A stretch of 64,000 nucleotides of DNA from Paenibacillus lentus (GTDB lineage Bacteria > Bacillota > Bacilli > Paenibacillales > Paenibacillaceae): the NCBI RefSeq assembly GCF_003931855.1, contig NZ_CP034248.1, positions 558,001 to 622,000 of the forward strand. Reading direction: 5' to 3'. Made by a program: the position numbers and the translations under genes. The notes under the pieces were generated by a model, which was not told where the DNA came from, searched no databases, and worked only from the letters and a program-made list of their open reading frames with translations. The first letter of the stretch is position 1, and the number at the start of each line of letters is the position of its first letter. Positions 8,179 to 18,077 of the stretch are shown here, piece by piece.

Positions 8179-9777
8179 TCAAGCATGACTATGCGGCTGA
8201 TTCGGACTAGCCAGCAGCTTCGTCCGGTATTCGAACGGGGAAATCCCCTCCAGCTCCTTAAATACACGGGAGAATTGCTTCGTATTTTCAAAACCCACCG
8301 CCATCCCGATATCCGCAAGCCTGAGCGTTTGATCGTGCAGCAATTGCTTGGCCTTGCGGATCCTTACTTTTTTCAGATAGACTACAAAGCTCTCGCCAGT
8401 ATAGGCTTTAAATGCTTCACTAAAGTACGAGTAATTCAATGATACATGATTGCTGACGATCGCCATATTGAGGGAGCGATGATAATTGTTTTCAATATAG
8501 GCTACCGCCTCCTTCATGTCGCCATGTTCGGTATGAGCGGAACGAATCCCCTTAATATACTCATGCAGACTAAACAATAGCTGCTCCAATGACCTGAAAT
8601 AATCATGAAAATGGCGAAATCCACTCATCGTACCTACCTTGCGGTACAGCTTGAGCACCTCCACAGATGCTTCACCATATACGCGAAACACTTCGTCGAG
8701 CACCTGTTCATTAACCCGTTGACTGATCCGCTCAATATATTGGATATCCAGCTCAGCCAGCTGATCACTATGGAAGATCGCATGCAGCAAGGGGCTAATC
8801 TCCTTCTCCCTATTGGTACCAAGGATGTTGCCAAGCTTCCGAATGTCCTCCTCGGGTACGGCATACACCAGTCGTTGCCCCTGGACATCCCGATAATTGA
8901 TCAATTGGACTTGAGGATAAATAAAAGAATATTGCAAGGCTTGAAGCGCCTGGCTATAGCAAATTTGGATATCATCAAGGCGTTCTCCTTCCTCGCTTAC
9001 TCCGAACAGCATGCCGTTCAAGCCTTTACTCTCGGCTGTTCGAGCCAGTTCGGCAAAATTATCGCTGGAGCTGCCGATAAGCACAACCCGGCCCTCGCGA
9101 TCAGGGAATGTCGCGTTCAATACAAGCCCCTCCCCGCATTGAAGCAGCTGCTCCGCTAGGGCCATTAATTCTCCCCGCTTTATCTCGCGTCCATCCTCAT
9201 ACTTATAAGCGGCAACGGCTACGGTAAAAGGAACCGCATAATTCTCAAATGAAATTTCCCGTTCCAGCTCCCGCCGCTCTTGTTCATCCAGCTCATTCTG
9301 CAGCAGCAGCTCCTGCAAGCGGCTGGACTGCAGCTTCAGTCGATAAGACTCAGCTCCAGCAATCTTCTCCGCCAATTTTAAACGCTTGTTAAGCTCTTCT
9401 TCACATTTCTGCAGCGCGACAAACAGCTCATCCCGCCGAATTGGCTTTAGCAAATATTCCTGCACCTGATATTTGATCGCCGCTCTCGCATATTCGAAAT
9501 CCTCATAGCCACTTAAAATGATAATGTTCGGCTTAGGTTGATGCTCCTCTGCTGAAGCGATATCACTCAGCTTCTCAATGAAGAGAATGCCATCCATGAC
9601 CGGCATGCGAATGTCCGTAATGACGATATCCGCTCCCTCGTTACGGTACACAGCAAGGGCTTCTTCCCCATGGGTCGCCGTCACGATGGTATATGTATCA
9701 GGATATTCACGCTCAATCATCATTTTTAATCCTAACCGGATATTCTTCTCATCATCCACGATCAATAGCTTTCTCAA
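8179..9777 (-). CDS. YesN-type response regulator, receiver plus AraC DNA-binding domain
   Basis: A 532-aa transcription regulator. The receiver domain (1-125) has IVDDE, phospho-acceptor Asp in VITDIRMP, the Ser in ILSGYEDFEYA and Lys in LLKP. A long middle region (130-400) without a clear family follows, then two AraC-type helix-turn-helix motifs (about 425-525) ending with FSRVFKELEGISPFEYR. It starts with TTG at 9777, overlapping the kinase gene by 26 bp, so the two are co-translated. Such regulators usually switch on the adjoining sugar importer and glycosidase genes; here those lie upstream on the same strand. Confidence 0.9.
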   Translation of the reverse strand: MRKLLIVDDEKNIRLGLKMMIEREYPDTYTIVTATHGEEALAVYRNEGADIVITDIRMPVMDGILFIEKLSDIASAEEHQPKPNIIILSGYEDFEYARAAIKYQVQEYLLKPIRRDELFVALQKCEEELNKRLKLAEKIAGAESYRLKLQSSRLQELLLQNELDEQERRELEREISFENYAVPFTVAVAAYKYEDGREIKRGELMALAEQLLQCGEGLVLNATFPDREGRVVLIGSSSDNFAELARTAESKGLNGMLFGVSEEGERLDDIQICYSQALQALQYSFIYPQVQLINYRDVQGQRLVYAVPEEDIRKLGNILGTNREKEISPLLHAIFHSDQLAELDIQYIERISQRVNEQVLDEVFRVYGEASVEVLKLYRKVGTMSGFRHFHDYFRSLEQLLFSLHEYIKGIRSAHTEHGDMKEAVAYIENNYHRSLNMAIVSNHVSLNYSYFSEAFKAYTGESFVVYLKKVRIRKAKQLLHDQTLRLADIGMAVGFENTKQFSRVFKELEGISPFEYRTKLLASPNQPHSHA

Positions 9778-11677
9778 TGTCCATTCCCCTTCCTGTTAGC
9801 AGCACCTTCGGGATTCTCATCACGACTTTGGCATATTCCCCCTGTACACTGAAGACCTCCAGACCATAGGGTTTACCGTAATAGAGCAATATCCGTTCAT
9901 GAACGTTTCTTAGTCCGATTCCTTCTGTCTTTTCCTCGCTCCGCCCAAAGCCTACCCGCTCCCTTTCCTGTAATCCCGAGGCCACGATGCTGGCGTTAAT
10001 CCGGCTGACAAGGAGTTCATCAATGCCGACTCCATTATCAGCTACGGTAATGATAACCCCGCTATCCTCCCAGTCCTTCACCGTAATCTTAATTTCCCGC
10101 TTCTGACTTCCCCCGTCAGGCCAAGAATATTTAACACTGTTCTCTATAAGCGGCTGCAGCGACATCTTCAACACTTCCAGCTCCATAAAATGTGGCGGTA
10201 TGTCCAATGACAACGTCACAGGCTCGTCAAAACGGATATTCATAATTTCAATATAGTTCTGGATATGGCGAATTTCGTCCTTTAATTTTACGTATTCACC
10301 TGTCCATTTGAAGTTGTAGCGCATCAACCCGCCTAACGAAGTCAACACATCGGAAATCGTTCTCTGATTCTCGATCTCAGCCAGCATTTTTATATTCTCC
10401 AGCGTGTTATATAGGAAGTGGGAATCGATCTGGCTGTAAAGCGTCCGCAGCTCCGCTTCCTTCGTGATCGCCTGCTTCCGGACTCCCTGAGCGATCAGCT
10501 CATTAATCGTTTGCAACAGCTTATTGAAATGATGCGCCAGCTCACCGACCTCTCCGCTTCCCTCAAGGCGAGGTGCTGTTGTATTGAACTCTCCCCTGCG
10601 CACTTTTTTCATGGCGTCCGTCAGTCGTTTCAAGCCCTTTAGGATCATAGAATTCAGAAAATACGTAATAATCGAGAGTACGAGAATCAATATAATATTG
10701 GCGACGATAATCTGCCTTTTAAGTTGAGATATGTGATTTAAAGGCTCCTCCATAGAAATCACGTTGATCAAATGAGCTCCTACTCGATTCACCGGAGAGG
10801 CCGTGATCAAATAAGAGCGGTCATTAATTTTGAATTCGCTTGTCTCCTTGCCGCTCTGCTGCAGCTGGGCAAACTGCCGGTGCACTTCCCCGATCAACGC
10901 CTCATTGTCCCCGGTAATGTTTCGTCCCTCATCCATGAACAACATGCCATATCGATCCATAATCATCATCTGATATTCGGCATCGCCGATCCCTGCGAAC
11001 GTCTTTGGAGAGAATTCCTTGAGCAGCATCTCGATGCTGATGATACCGACATGCCTGCCTCCCTTATTGATTTCCCGCAGCAAAGACACTTTCGGCTGGT
11101 TCGCATTTGGCTCTGCCGTATAGCGCTTCATAATATCCCGGTCACTCTTCTGAAATACCCACATTTCCGTGCCGCCCAAAGCTGTCGCCTCAGCATACCA
11201 GGCTTCATTCTCAATTCTCTGCTCCTGGAACACAATCGGCCATATTTCATGAATTAAAGGATTGCTGCCGAAGAGCCGCCAATGTAAAATACTGGGATTA
11301 TTGAATTGAATCCGCGTAAAATCAGCAAAGGTTCCCCGAGTAAGCTCCAGCAAATCAACTGTTCCCGGCTCCTCACTCAGAGTCAAATAATCCATTAATT
11401 CCTGATCCAATAGTGTAATTTGCGCAGCGGATTCCATCACCTCAATCTGCTTCTCAATATGGAATTTTTCCAGCTCCAGCATGAACTGACTTTGCTTCAC
11501 CGCATCCCGGTTATACGTCTTGCTGATTTCATTGAAAAAATAATTAGAAATAATAATGCTCGGAATTAAAATAATGACAATATACGCGGTGACAAGACGG
11601 CTCTGCATCGATCTGCGCTTGAGCCAATAGATGATCGACTGCCAAGCTGAAATTATGCGCTGCTTCATCCTCTGCAC
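9752..11677 (-). CDS. YesM-type membrane sensor histidine kinase
   Basis: A 641-aa kinase with transmembrane helices at about 27-47 and 318-342, between them a roughly 270-residue extracytoplasmic sensor region of the Cache type. A HAMP linker (about 343-395) follows, then a His_kinase domain with phospho-acceptor His in QIDSHFLYNTLE, and an HATPase domain with N-box PLIENSVKYSW and G-box VADNGVGI. The family's usual Q-I-N-P-H reads Q-I-D-S-H here, a mild deviation near the phosphorylated His. A ribosome site AGGAAG lies 8 bases upstream. Partner of the overlapping response regulator; likely ligand is an oligosaccharide or its binding protein. Confidence 0.9.
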   Translation of the reverse strand: MQRMKQRIISAWQSIIYWLKRRSMQSRLVTAYIVIILIPSIIISNYFFNEISKTYNRDAVKQSQFMLELEKFHIEKQIEVMESAAQITLLDQELMDYLTLSEEPGTVDLLELTRGTFADFTRIQFNNPSILHWRLFGSNPLIHEIWPIVFQEQRIENEAWYAEATALGGTEMWVFQKSDRDIMKRYTAEPNANQPKVSLLREINKGGRHVGIISIEMLLKEFSPKTFAGIGDAEYQMMIMDRYGMLFMDEGRNITGDNEALIGEVHRQFAQLQQSGKETSEFKINDRSYLITASPVNRVGAHLINVISMEEPLNHISQLKRQIIVANIILILVLSIITYFLNSMILKGLKRLTDAMKKVRRGEFNTTAPRLEGSGEVGELAHHFNKLLQTINELIAQGVRKQAITKEAELRTLYSQIDSHFLYNTLENIKMLAEIENQRTISDVLTSLGGLMRYNFKWTGEYVKLKDEIRHIQNYIEIMNIRFDEPVTLSLDIPPHFMELEVLKMSLQPLIENSVKYSWPDGGSQKREIKITVKDWEDSGVIITVADNGVGIDELLVSRINASIVASGLQERERVGFGRSEEKTEGIGLRNVHERILLYYGKPYGLEVFSVQGEYAKVVMRIPKVLLTGRGMDIEKAIDRG

Positions 11678-11815
11678 TTCCTGTCCTTGGCAAAAATACG
11701 CTATTTGCCGTTCTCTAGTTCATCAAATAAGGTTACGAAATACCTAGCTATATCGTACACTAAGGCGGCCTTACACAAGATGCTCTGCACTAGGACGCCT
11801 TAATAAAGATGCACA

Positions 11816-11987
11816 TACCAGGCTGGCATGCGCTAAGAGGAGATGCCTAAGGCACACTTACCAAGCCGACATGCGCTAAGAGGGTATGCCTAAGGTGCAC
11901 TTACTAAGCCGACATGCGCTAAGAGGGTATGCCTAAGGTGCACTTACTAAGCCGACATGCGCTAAGAGGGTATGCCTAAGGTGCATA
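11816..11987. repeat. Four 43-bp direct tandem repeats
   Basis: Four head-to-tail units begin at 11816, 11859, 11902 and 11945, each 43 bp. Units 2 to 4 are nearly identical and unit 1 has diverged by several bases; a fifth decayed start (TACCACGCTG) follows at about 11988. Because 43 is not a multiple of three, the array cannot encode a repeated peptide. It lies between the importer lipoprotein gene and the kinase gene. Confidence 0.9.
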
Positions 11988-12001
11988 ATACCACGCTGTC
12001 A

Positions 12002-12079
12002 TAACTAGATGGATTTTACGCATCTAGTTACGCCCTAAACGAGTGTTCCAGGAGATTAGATGGATTTTACGCATCTAGA
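12002..12079. repeat. Pair of identical hairpin elements
   Basis: The 21-mer TAGATGGATTTTACGCATCTA occurs twice (12006-12026 and 12057-12077). In the first copy the stem extends to 10 perfect pairs (TAACTAGATG/CATCTAGTTA) around a 9-nt loop GATTTTACG; in the second the stem is six pairs. Both loops are identical, which suggests a conserved element rather than chance terminators. Confidence 0.8.
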
Positions 12080-12520
12080 ATCAAGAGTCCAGTCCATAAT
12101 CGGCAATTTCCCTACTTTTAACAACATGAAATACATTTAAATCTACTTTCCCTCCTCTACCACAAAAATTAACTACTATAAATACATTTACATCAATTGA
12201 ACTATTAAAATAGTGTGGAAGTCCGTGGTGCAGGAATGTAACATGTTCCTACGGTTCTGCAGTCGTATTAATCCCAGATTCCTTGAATGATATAAGTTCA
12301 TAAAAAAGGTAGAAATGCAGCCACAAAGGCAGTCACATGCACCACAAGCGAGAGCACATCCCCTCCACAAGCGATCCTCACAACATTCCAAAGACGATCA
12401 TAGCTTAATCTCTCCAAGCAGCTTTCTTCAAAAGCTATAGTGCTTGAAAATACGGCCAAAGGGGCCCTCATTCAGCCAAGGCCGACATTGAGGTACCCCG
12501 TAGTAAAACAAGCTATTCAT
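12080..12520. other. Gene-free stretch between repeats and the lipoprotein gene
   Basis: AT-rich at first, then mixed. I see no supported gene: the possible short frames lack ribosome binding sites. A GGCC-rich weak inverted repeat near 12455-12485 could end the lipoprotein transcript, but it lacks a clear T run. Confidence 0.5.
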
Positions 12521-14194
12521 TTACTCAATGAATTCGGCAAGTTTCTTCACATTCTCTTCGAATTTCTTCTGCTTATATTCCTGAACCTTGGCGAAGCCAA
12601 GCTCGTCGCGCTTCTTCAAGTAAGCCTCCCAAATTTTATCGAACTCCTCATCCGATTCGGCCAGCAACAGCTTCGGCAATACTTTGCCCCACTCCTGCAT
12701 AATTTTCGTGTGCATAATGCCTTCTTCGGAATTGCCGACTGGATCGATTTGATCATATTGCGAGAGGCTTACGGTCTTACCGCGAGTCCAGTCTTCCATT
12801 TGCTTGAACGGCTCAACCGCAGGCGGCTCCCAAGCTGGAGTCATGTTCGTATCCATCAGCATCCAGAACGTATGGGAAGCCCCATATTTCTTATCGAACG
12901 AGCTGCGGTCGTTGTTCCGCAGATCCGCTACCTCCGGCAGGAACTGATCCTTGCCGTCGATCGTATCCCAGGTTACGCCTTGCTTCCCAAGGAACGTATC
13001 CCGCTGGCCTTCCTCCGAAATCAAATAATCGAGGAAGCGGATGGCGCGAGCTTTGTCCTTCACGTTCTTGGATATCATGGTAACCGTCCATCCGGAAATC
13101 GATGGCCCCGCCAACGTAGGCTGATCCAGGTTGGAGTTGGCCGGCCCATCTATCGCAATATATACGGAATTCGGGTCTGCAGCATACAATGCATTTTGCT
13201 GAGCCGCCAAATCCGATCTTGCGTACAGCATTGCAAAGTAACGGCCTTGAGCAATTTTCTCCTCCATTTGTGGACGCTTATCGATGAAGACATCCTTCGC
13301 CAACAAGCCCATTTCATTCGCTTTGCGAATCGTCTTCAGCCAGTTCACATAATCAGGGTCAGTGAATCTGTCGTTCAGTTTGCCGTCCTTCTCATGAGGC
13401 ACCGCCAGGAAGTTCTGAATGTAATGTTCGAACGAAGCATTGCCCTTCTCGTGGAAATCGTACATACCTAGCGGAATGAGTGGCTGCCCGTTGATGTCCG
13501 GGAACATTTTCTTGGCATCCTCAAGCGCCTTCAGGAAGCCTTCCGGCGTCCGCATATCTGGCTTGCCCAGTGCTTCATACATATCTTTGCGCACCAGGAA
13601 CGTCTGCGTCGAGGTCAAGTTGTCACCGAATTTCTTATAGTCCTCAGGTGAAGAGGATGAATTCGGATATCCATAGACGTTGCCGTCCTCCTGCGTGTAC
13701 CACGATACCTTCGCCGGATCAGTCACTTTATAGAAATAAGGATCATATTGGTCGGCAAGCTCATTGAGTGGCAGCACCAGATCGCCCTCGATCATTTGCT
13801 TGACAGCGTCTTCATACCAGCCCAGCGTAATGAAGTCCGGAAGGTTGCCGGAGGCAATCATCGTATTCATCTTCTCCGCCTCGTTGCCCGCAGGGACGAT
13901 GAAGTTCACGTTAACCCCCGTCTTCTCCGTCACGTATTGGCTCGTAATGTCTACCCCCCATTTGTTCGGGAACCAAGAAAAGTTAATATACCAATCAAAC
14001 GTAATCGGCGACGTATCTACCTTCCAGCCCGGATCATTCTCCGTCAACTTCACTTCCTCGGCCGACTGCTCGCCCTGCTGTTGTGCACCGTTCTGATTCT
14101 TGCTCCCGCCTCCACTGGAGCAGGCTGTCGACAAAACTAGCAGCAGAGCACATAGAAGCATTACAAAATTCTTTGTCTTAGGCTTCGCCATCAT
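12521..14194 (-). CDS. Extracellular sugar-binding lipoprotein of an LplA-like ABC importer
   Basis: A 557-aa solute-binding protein. The signal peptide ends in a lipobox LSTAC with the lipidated Cys at residue 25, followed by a Ser/Gly/Gln linker. The mature part has the family-1 binding protein pattern (TEKTGVNVNF, MIASGNLPDFI) and, at 557 residues, the larger size typical of LplA-type proteins that bind oligosaccharides. A site AAGGGG lies 9 bases before the first of two adjacent ATGs. It is the third gene after LplB- and LplC-like permeases and precedes the kinase/regulator pair. No ATPase gene is present, as is usual for such loci, where a shared MsmX-type ATPase is used. Confidence 0.9.
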   Translation of the reverse strand: MMAKPKTKNFVMLLCALLLVLSTACSSGGGSKNQNGAQQQGEQSAEEVKLTENDPGWKVDTSPITFDWYINFSWFPNKWGVDITSQYVTEKTGVNVNFIVPAGNEAEKMNTMIASGNLPDFITLGWYEDAVKQMIEGDLVLPLNELADQYDPYFYKVTDPAKVSWYTQEDGNVYGYPNSSSSPEDYKKFGDNLTSTQTFLVRKDMYEALGKPDMRTPEGFLKALEDAKKMFPDINGQPLIPLGMYDFHEKGNASFEHYIQNFLAVPHEKDGKLNDRFTDPDYVNWLKTIRKANEMGLLAKDVFIDKRPQMEEKIAQGRYFAMLYARSDLAAQQNALYAADPNSVYIAIDGPANSNLDQPTLAGPSISGWTVTMISKNVKDKARAIRFLDYLISEEGQRDTFLGKQGVTWDTIDGKDQFLPEVADLRNNDRSSFDKKYGASHTFWMLMDTNMTPAWEPPAVEPFKQMEDWTRGKTVSLSQYDQIDPVGNSEEGIMHTKIMQEWGKVLPKLLLAESDEEFDKIWEAYLKKRDELGFAKVQEYKQKKFEENVKKLAEFIE

Positions 14195-14348
14195 GTGAGA
14201 TTACCCCTTTTCTTTCTTATAATAAAAAGTATAATATGACTCTCGCTAATGCGGTCATTGCTCGCTATACTTTAGCAAGAGGGACTACCACCTGGAAGTG
14301 GAAGGCTTCTGACATCCGCAAGCAACCTCCCGCCCCCGCCCTTCAGCC

Positions 14349-15236
14349 TTACCCTTTAATCGAACCAATCATCATCCCCTTAACGAAATAGCGCTGCAGG
14401 AATGGATAGACGAAGACGATCGGCATCGTGGTGACGACCATCGTCGCCAGCTTGATCGATTGCGAGGTAACCGTTTTGCCAATGCCCCCCGGAATCTGAG
14501 CCACCATCTGATTTGAGCTTGACTGGGCCACGACTCGGTATAAATAGGTCTGAATCGGCTGCAAATCCATATTGTTCATATAAATGACCCCGGCAAAATA
14601 GTCATTCCATTGATATACGCCGTGAAACAGCGAGATTGTGGCAATCACCGGCATCGACACCGGAATAATGATTCTGACAAAGATCGACCAATCATTAGCT
14701 CCGTCAATTTCCGCCGCCTCCTCTAGACCGTCCGGAATCTCCCGGAAGAAGGTCATGAAGATGATGAGATCAAAGAAGCTGAACATCACCGGAATAATAT
14801 ATACTAAAAAATTGTCCAGCAGGTGTAAATCTTTCATCAGAAGATAGGTAGGAATCAGTCCCCCGCCAAAGAACAGCGTGATCGTTCCGATAAAAATATA
14901 AATCTTGCCCCCGATCAGCTCACGCCTGGAGAAGGCATAGGCAACCATCGCCGTAAAAAATACGTGGAGGATCGTCCCCAACAGCGTTTTGGCAACGGTA
15001 ACACCCATCGCTGTCATAATGCCGGGGTTCTGGAAGACCGCCGTATAATTCTCGAAGCTGAATATCCGGGGCCACCAGTAGATCCCCCCGCGCATGCCGT
15101 CCATGCCCTCGTTCAGCGAGTTCACAACGACATACCAGATCGGATATAAAGTCACGAAGCATATCAACAGCATTCCAATATTATTTAACAGGTCGAAGAG
15201 GGCTTCTCCCTTGGTCTTTCGATTAAGACTCAGCAT
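14349..15236 (-). CDS. LplC/YtcP-like sugar ABC transporter permease
   Basis: A 295-aa inner membrane permease of the CUT1 class with six predicted helices. The EAA coupling loop is seen as EEAAEIDGANDWSIFVRIIIP (about residues 177-196) and the C-terminal tail is FVKGMMIGSIKG, as in LplC/AraQ-type permeases. It lies 19 bp after the partner permease. A 154-bp gap separates it from the downstream lipoprotein gene. Together they form the channel for an oligosaccharide, possibly the product of the GH30 enzyme encoded upstream. Confidence 0.93.
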   Translation of the reverse strand: MLSLNRKTKGEALFDLLNNIGMLLICFVTLYPIWYVVVNSLNEGMDGMRGGIYWWPRIFSFENYTAVFQNPGIMTAMGVTVAKTLLGTILHVFFTAMVAYAFSRRELIGGKIYIFIGTITLFFGGGLIPTYLLMKDLHLLDNFLVYIIPVMFSFFDLIIFMTFFREIPDGLEEAAEIDGANDWSIFVRIIIPVSMPVIATISLFHGVYQWNDYFAGVIYMNNMDLQPIQTYLYRVVAQSSSNQMVAQIPGGIGKTVTSQSIKLATMVVTTMPIVFVYPFLQRYFVKGMMIGSIKG

Positions 15237-15255
15237 TGTCCGCTCGGCTCCTTCT

Positions 15256-16233
15256 CTAGAAGAGTGATGTGTTGTTCAGCTTCTTGGTTACGCTGTTCGC
15301 GATCAGCAGCAGAAATAGGGCTATCACCGATTTGAACAGACCAACCGCAGTGGAGTAGGAAAAGCGTCCGGACAGCATTCCTGTCTGGTACACATAGATA
15401 TCGATGACATTACTGGCGCTCTCATTCAGGGCGTTGCGCAGTACCAGAATCTGATCGAAATTGGAATTCAGCACACCGCTGACAGCCAGAATGAACAGAA
15501 TCGAAATCGTCCCCTTGATCGATGGCAGTGTGACGTACCACATTTTCTGGAACCTTCCCGCCCCGTCAATCGTCGCAGCTTCATATAAATCGGGCGACAC
15601 GCTGGAGATCGCAGCTAGATAAATGATCGCCGACCACCCCAGTTCCTTCCAAATGTCTGACGTAATGATGATTCCCCAGAAGTAATCCGGCTCGGCAAGA
15701 TACGATATTGGCTCTTGAATCACGTTCAGCGCTAACAAAATATTATTAATAATCCCGACATCCGCCAGCCATGTCGTCAATATCCCGCCCAGGACGACCC
15801 AGGACAAGAAATGCGGCAAATAAGAAATCGTCTGAATCGCCTTCTTAAACCGAAGCGAACGTATTTCATTCAGGAATAAGGCGAAGATAATCGGCAGCGG
15901 AAAGCCAACAATTAGCTTGATCAGGCTGATGCCCAATGTGTTCTTCATGACGTTCATGAAATTATCGTCTTCGAAAAACGCCTTAAAATGCTCAAGGCCT
16001 ACCCAAGGCGCCTCGGCAATAGAATTAATGATTCTATAGTCTTTGAAGGCGATAATGATCCCGTACATCGGTACATAGTTGAAAAGAATAATCCAGGCGA
16101 TGCCCAGCAAAGCCATGATCTGAATATGCCGTTGCCTGTACATTTGCCTCAGCCACTGGCGGCGAGGCGGGTCTGGGCGCATATTCTCCATTTTTGACAA
16201 TGCGGCTGACTCGGCACTGTGCTCTAGTTCCAT
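15256..16233 (-). CDS. LplB/YteP-like sugar ABC transporter permease
   Basis: A 325-aa permease with six helices starting at about residue 38. The EAA-type loop reads LYEAATIDGAGRFQKMWYVTLP (about 221-240) and the C-terminus VTKKLNNTSLF is characteristic of LplB-type subunits. The start lies behind TTGGAGGTC. It is the first transporter gene, about 230 bp after the GH30 gene and with its own cre-like site upstream, so it may have an independent promoter. It pairs with the LplC-like permease. Confidence 0.93.
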   Translation of the reverse strand: MELEHSAESAALSKMENMRPDPPRRQWLRQMYRQRHIQIMALLGIAWIILFNYVPMYGIIIAFKDYRIINSIAEAPWVGLEHFKAFFEDDNFMNVMKNTLGISLIKLIVGFPLPIIFALFLNEIRSLRFKKAIQTISYLPHFLSWVVLGGILTTWLADVGIINNILLALNVIQEPISYLAEPDYFWGIIITSDIWKELGWSAIIYLAAISSVSPDLYEAATIDGAGRFQKMWYVTLPSIKGTISILFILAVSGVLNSNFDQILVLRNALNESASNVIDIYVYQTGMLSGRFSYSTAVGLFKSVIALFLLLIANSVTKKLNNTSLF

Positions 16234-16286
16234 AGTTTGACCTCCAAGATGTTCGTTTCTATCTTTGCTGATCCGTACTTCTATGA

Positions 16287-16300
16287 TGAAAACATTTACA
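16287..16300 (-). promoter_or_regulatory. cre-like CcpA site before the permease genes
   Basis: Read on the minus strand, TGTAAATGTTTTCA matches TGWAANCGNTNWCA at 13 of 14 positions. It lies 54 bp upstream of the lplB-like start. The match is direct; catabolite repression is inferred. Confidence 0.6.
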
Positions 16301-16461
16301 TTTGACTTAATTTCATTGTACGATTTACCACAGGACCTTGTAAGGCTTCAGATTTCGTATCCAGGGTCGCAAATTTCGGCATAAGCGGACAAATCCCTCT
16401 CACGATTACGTGCCTGATCACCGTCAGGGCATCATGAAGAGGGATTTCGGACAGTTCCTAT

Positions 16462-17811
16462 TTATGCTTTGTAATCTATCACATACGTTATAATCGAATG
16501 CGGCTCCAGCTGAACCTCCAGCATCTCTGCGTCCAACCCCATAGTAAAGCTGCGGCGCTCCTCTCCTTCATTCATGACTACGACGGCAATCGTTCCGTCC
16601 GGATTGGCAAATGCCGTTGAGAGAACTCCCGCCACCCGCGAATCAAGGCCAATGCGCACAGCCCCCGGAGCTATATACTTGCTGAAATGACCAATATAGT
16701 AATACGAGCTGTTATAATGAAGCGTATCCGTAACCGTGTCCGCAATAATTGGGGCATCGCACAGATTGTTGACATGGTTTGGCCCGCCCGTCTCATCGAG
16801 GACGATGTTCCAATCCAGGTATCCTTCCGTCCAATTGTTTAAATCACCGATCATATTCCGGCCATAGCGTTCGCCCGTGAACCATTCGCCCAGCTTCACA
16901 CCGCCCTCTTGACATCCTTCTGTAAAGAGCAAGCCCTTATCCGGAAACAATTCATGCACTTTGCCGACATTGTCAAAGTCTTCACTGACGTACCAATGAA
17001 ACCCTGTTCCCCAGACGTACTTAGCAGCATCTGGATCGGACAACACAACGCTGGCGCGCTCCACCATAATGTCGCGATTATGATCCCAGATCACAATCTT
17101 CACATCTTCCATGCCCGCATCATGCATCACGGGACCCAAATATTCCTTAATGAAATCTCGCTCATCCTCGGCGCTGTAAATGCAAGAATCCCAGGTCTGA
17201 ACCGCTGCAGGCTCATTCTGAACCGTAATTCCCCATATTGGCACGCCCTCCGCTCGGTAAGCCTCGATAAACTTTGTATAATATCGAGCCCATACCTCGC
17301 GATATTCCGGCTTGAGCGCTCCACCATGATTCATACTGCCATTCGTTTTCATCCAGGCCGGCGGGCTCCAAGGCGAAGCCAGCATCGTAATGTCTCCCTT
17401 TCTAGTCCGAGCAGCATCCTTAATTAAAGGAAGCACCCATTTTCTATCCCTGGAAATATCGAATGATTTCAGCTCAGTGTCGTGATCTTCCACATACGTG
17501 TAGTTCTCAAGTGCAAAGTCACAGCTATGGATATGCACGCGCCCAAGCGTATAACCGATTCCGTGCTCCGGGTCATAGTAACTGCGAATAACTTTCTCCC
17601 GTTTCTCCGGGCTCATACGTGACAACGTATACGCCGCCGCCTCCGTAAATGCTCCGCCGAACCCGAGGATTTGCTGATAGCGGACTTCTGGCTGCAGCTC
17701 CATATCGGCTTTCTGTCCCTGCGCTTTGAGCTGGAAGAAGATCGGGCCTTGTTCTCTGAGACGGTCATCCGTTTGCTTTGCTGTCACTATACATTTCGCT
17801 TGTCTGGTCAT
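16462..17811 (-). CDS. GH30 glycoside hydrolase (beta-glycosidase)
   Basis: A 449-aa cytoplasmic glycosidase: no signal peptide is visible. The (beta/alpha)8 barrel of GH30 is marked by GFGGAFTEAAAY near the N-terminus, ASPWSPPAWMKTNG, the acid/base Glu in TVQNEPAA and the nucleophile Glu in LFTEGCQEGG. The C-terminal beta domain ends with PHSIITYVI. Bacterial relatives act on beta-1,6-glucans, glucosylceramide-like or xylosyl substrates; the exact substrate is not decidable here. Because the protein appears intracellular, it probably acts on oligosaccharides brought in by the downstream importer. It leads the gene cluster and has a good promoter with two cre sites. Confidence 0.9.
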   Translation of the reverse strand: MTRQAKCIVTAKQTDDRLREQGPIFFQLKAQGQKADMELQPEVRYQQILGFGGAFTEAAAYTLSRMSPEKREKVIRSYYDPEHGIGYTLGRVHIHSCDFALENYTYVEDHDTELKSFDISRDRKWVLPLIKDAARTRKGDITMLASPWSPPAWMKTNGSMNHGGALKPEYREVWARYYTKFIEAYRAEGVPIWGITVQNEPAAVQTWDSCIYSAEDERDFIKEYLGPVMHDAGMEDVKIVIWDHNRDIMVERASVVLSDPDAAKYVWGTGFHWYVSEDFDNVGKVHELFPDKGLLFTEGCQEGGVKLGEWFTGERYGRNMIGDLNNWTEGYLDWNIVLDETGGPNHVNNLCDAPIIADTVTDTLHYNSSYYYIGHFSKYIAPGAVRIGLDSRVAGVLSTAFANPDGTIAVVVMNEGEERRSFTMGLDAEMLEVQLEPHSIITYVIDYKA

Positions 17812-17843
17812 GCTCTAACCACTCCTTGTACATTGTCAAGGAA

Positions 17844-17924
17844 TAAAAGCGCTTACTCCAGGGATAGGGGCCCCCTTCGTATGCGCTTTCACCTTGCTAT
17901 ACGGACTTTCCCTTGCATTGTAAA
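17844..17924 (-). promoter_or_regulatory. GH30 promoter with two cre-like sites
   Basis: On the minus strand TTTACA (17924-17919), a 17-bp spacer and TATAGC (17901-17896) form the promoter. Two cre-like sites follow: TGAAAGCGCATACG (17891-17878) right after the -10 and AGTAAGCGCTTTTA (17857-17844), each 12 of 14 to TGWAANCGNTNWCA. Their position near the likely start of transcription fits roadblock repression by CcpA. Confidence 0.65.
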
Positions 17925-18077
17925 ATGAACGCTGGTGTGAATCAAACCAATACAAAATTTAGGGACCTCAAACGAAATTCCAGACTACCCGACGGCTGAA
18001 ATGAAGCAATTTCTTCCTGCTGTCTGAAGAGATTATGATAATTCGACAAAAAACTGCATTTCCCCTAAATTTCTTAT

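Noticed and set aside
11816-11987. CRISPR-like reading of the 43-bp array
   Set aside because: The units are head-to-tail without spacers, and no cas genes are present.
12455-12485. Terminator of the importer lipoprotein gene
   Set aside because: The GGCC-type inverted repeat is weak and lacks a T run.
12440-13471. 343-codon plus-strand frame opposite the lipoprotein gene
   Set aside because: It is the antisense shadow of a clear lipoprotein and has no ribosome site or family pattern.
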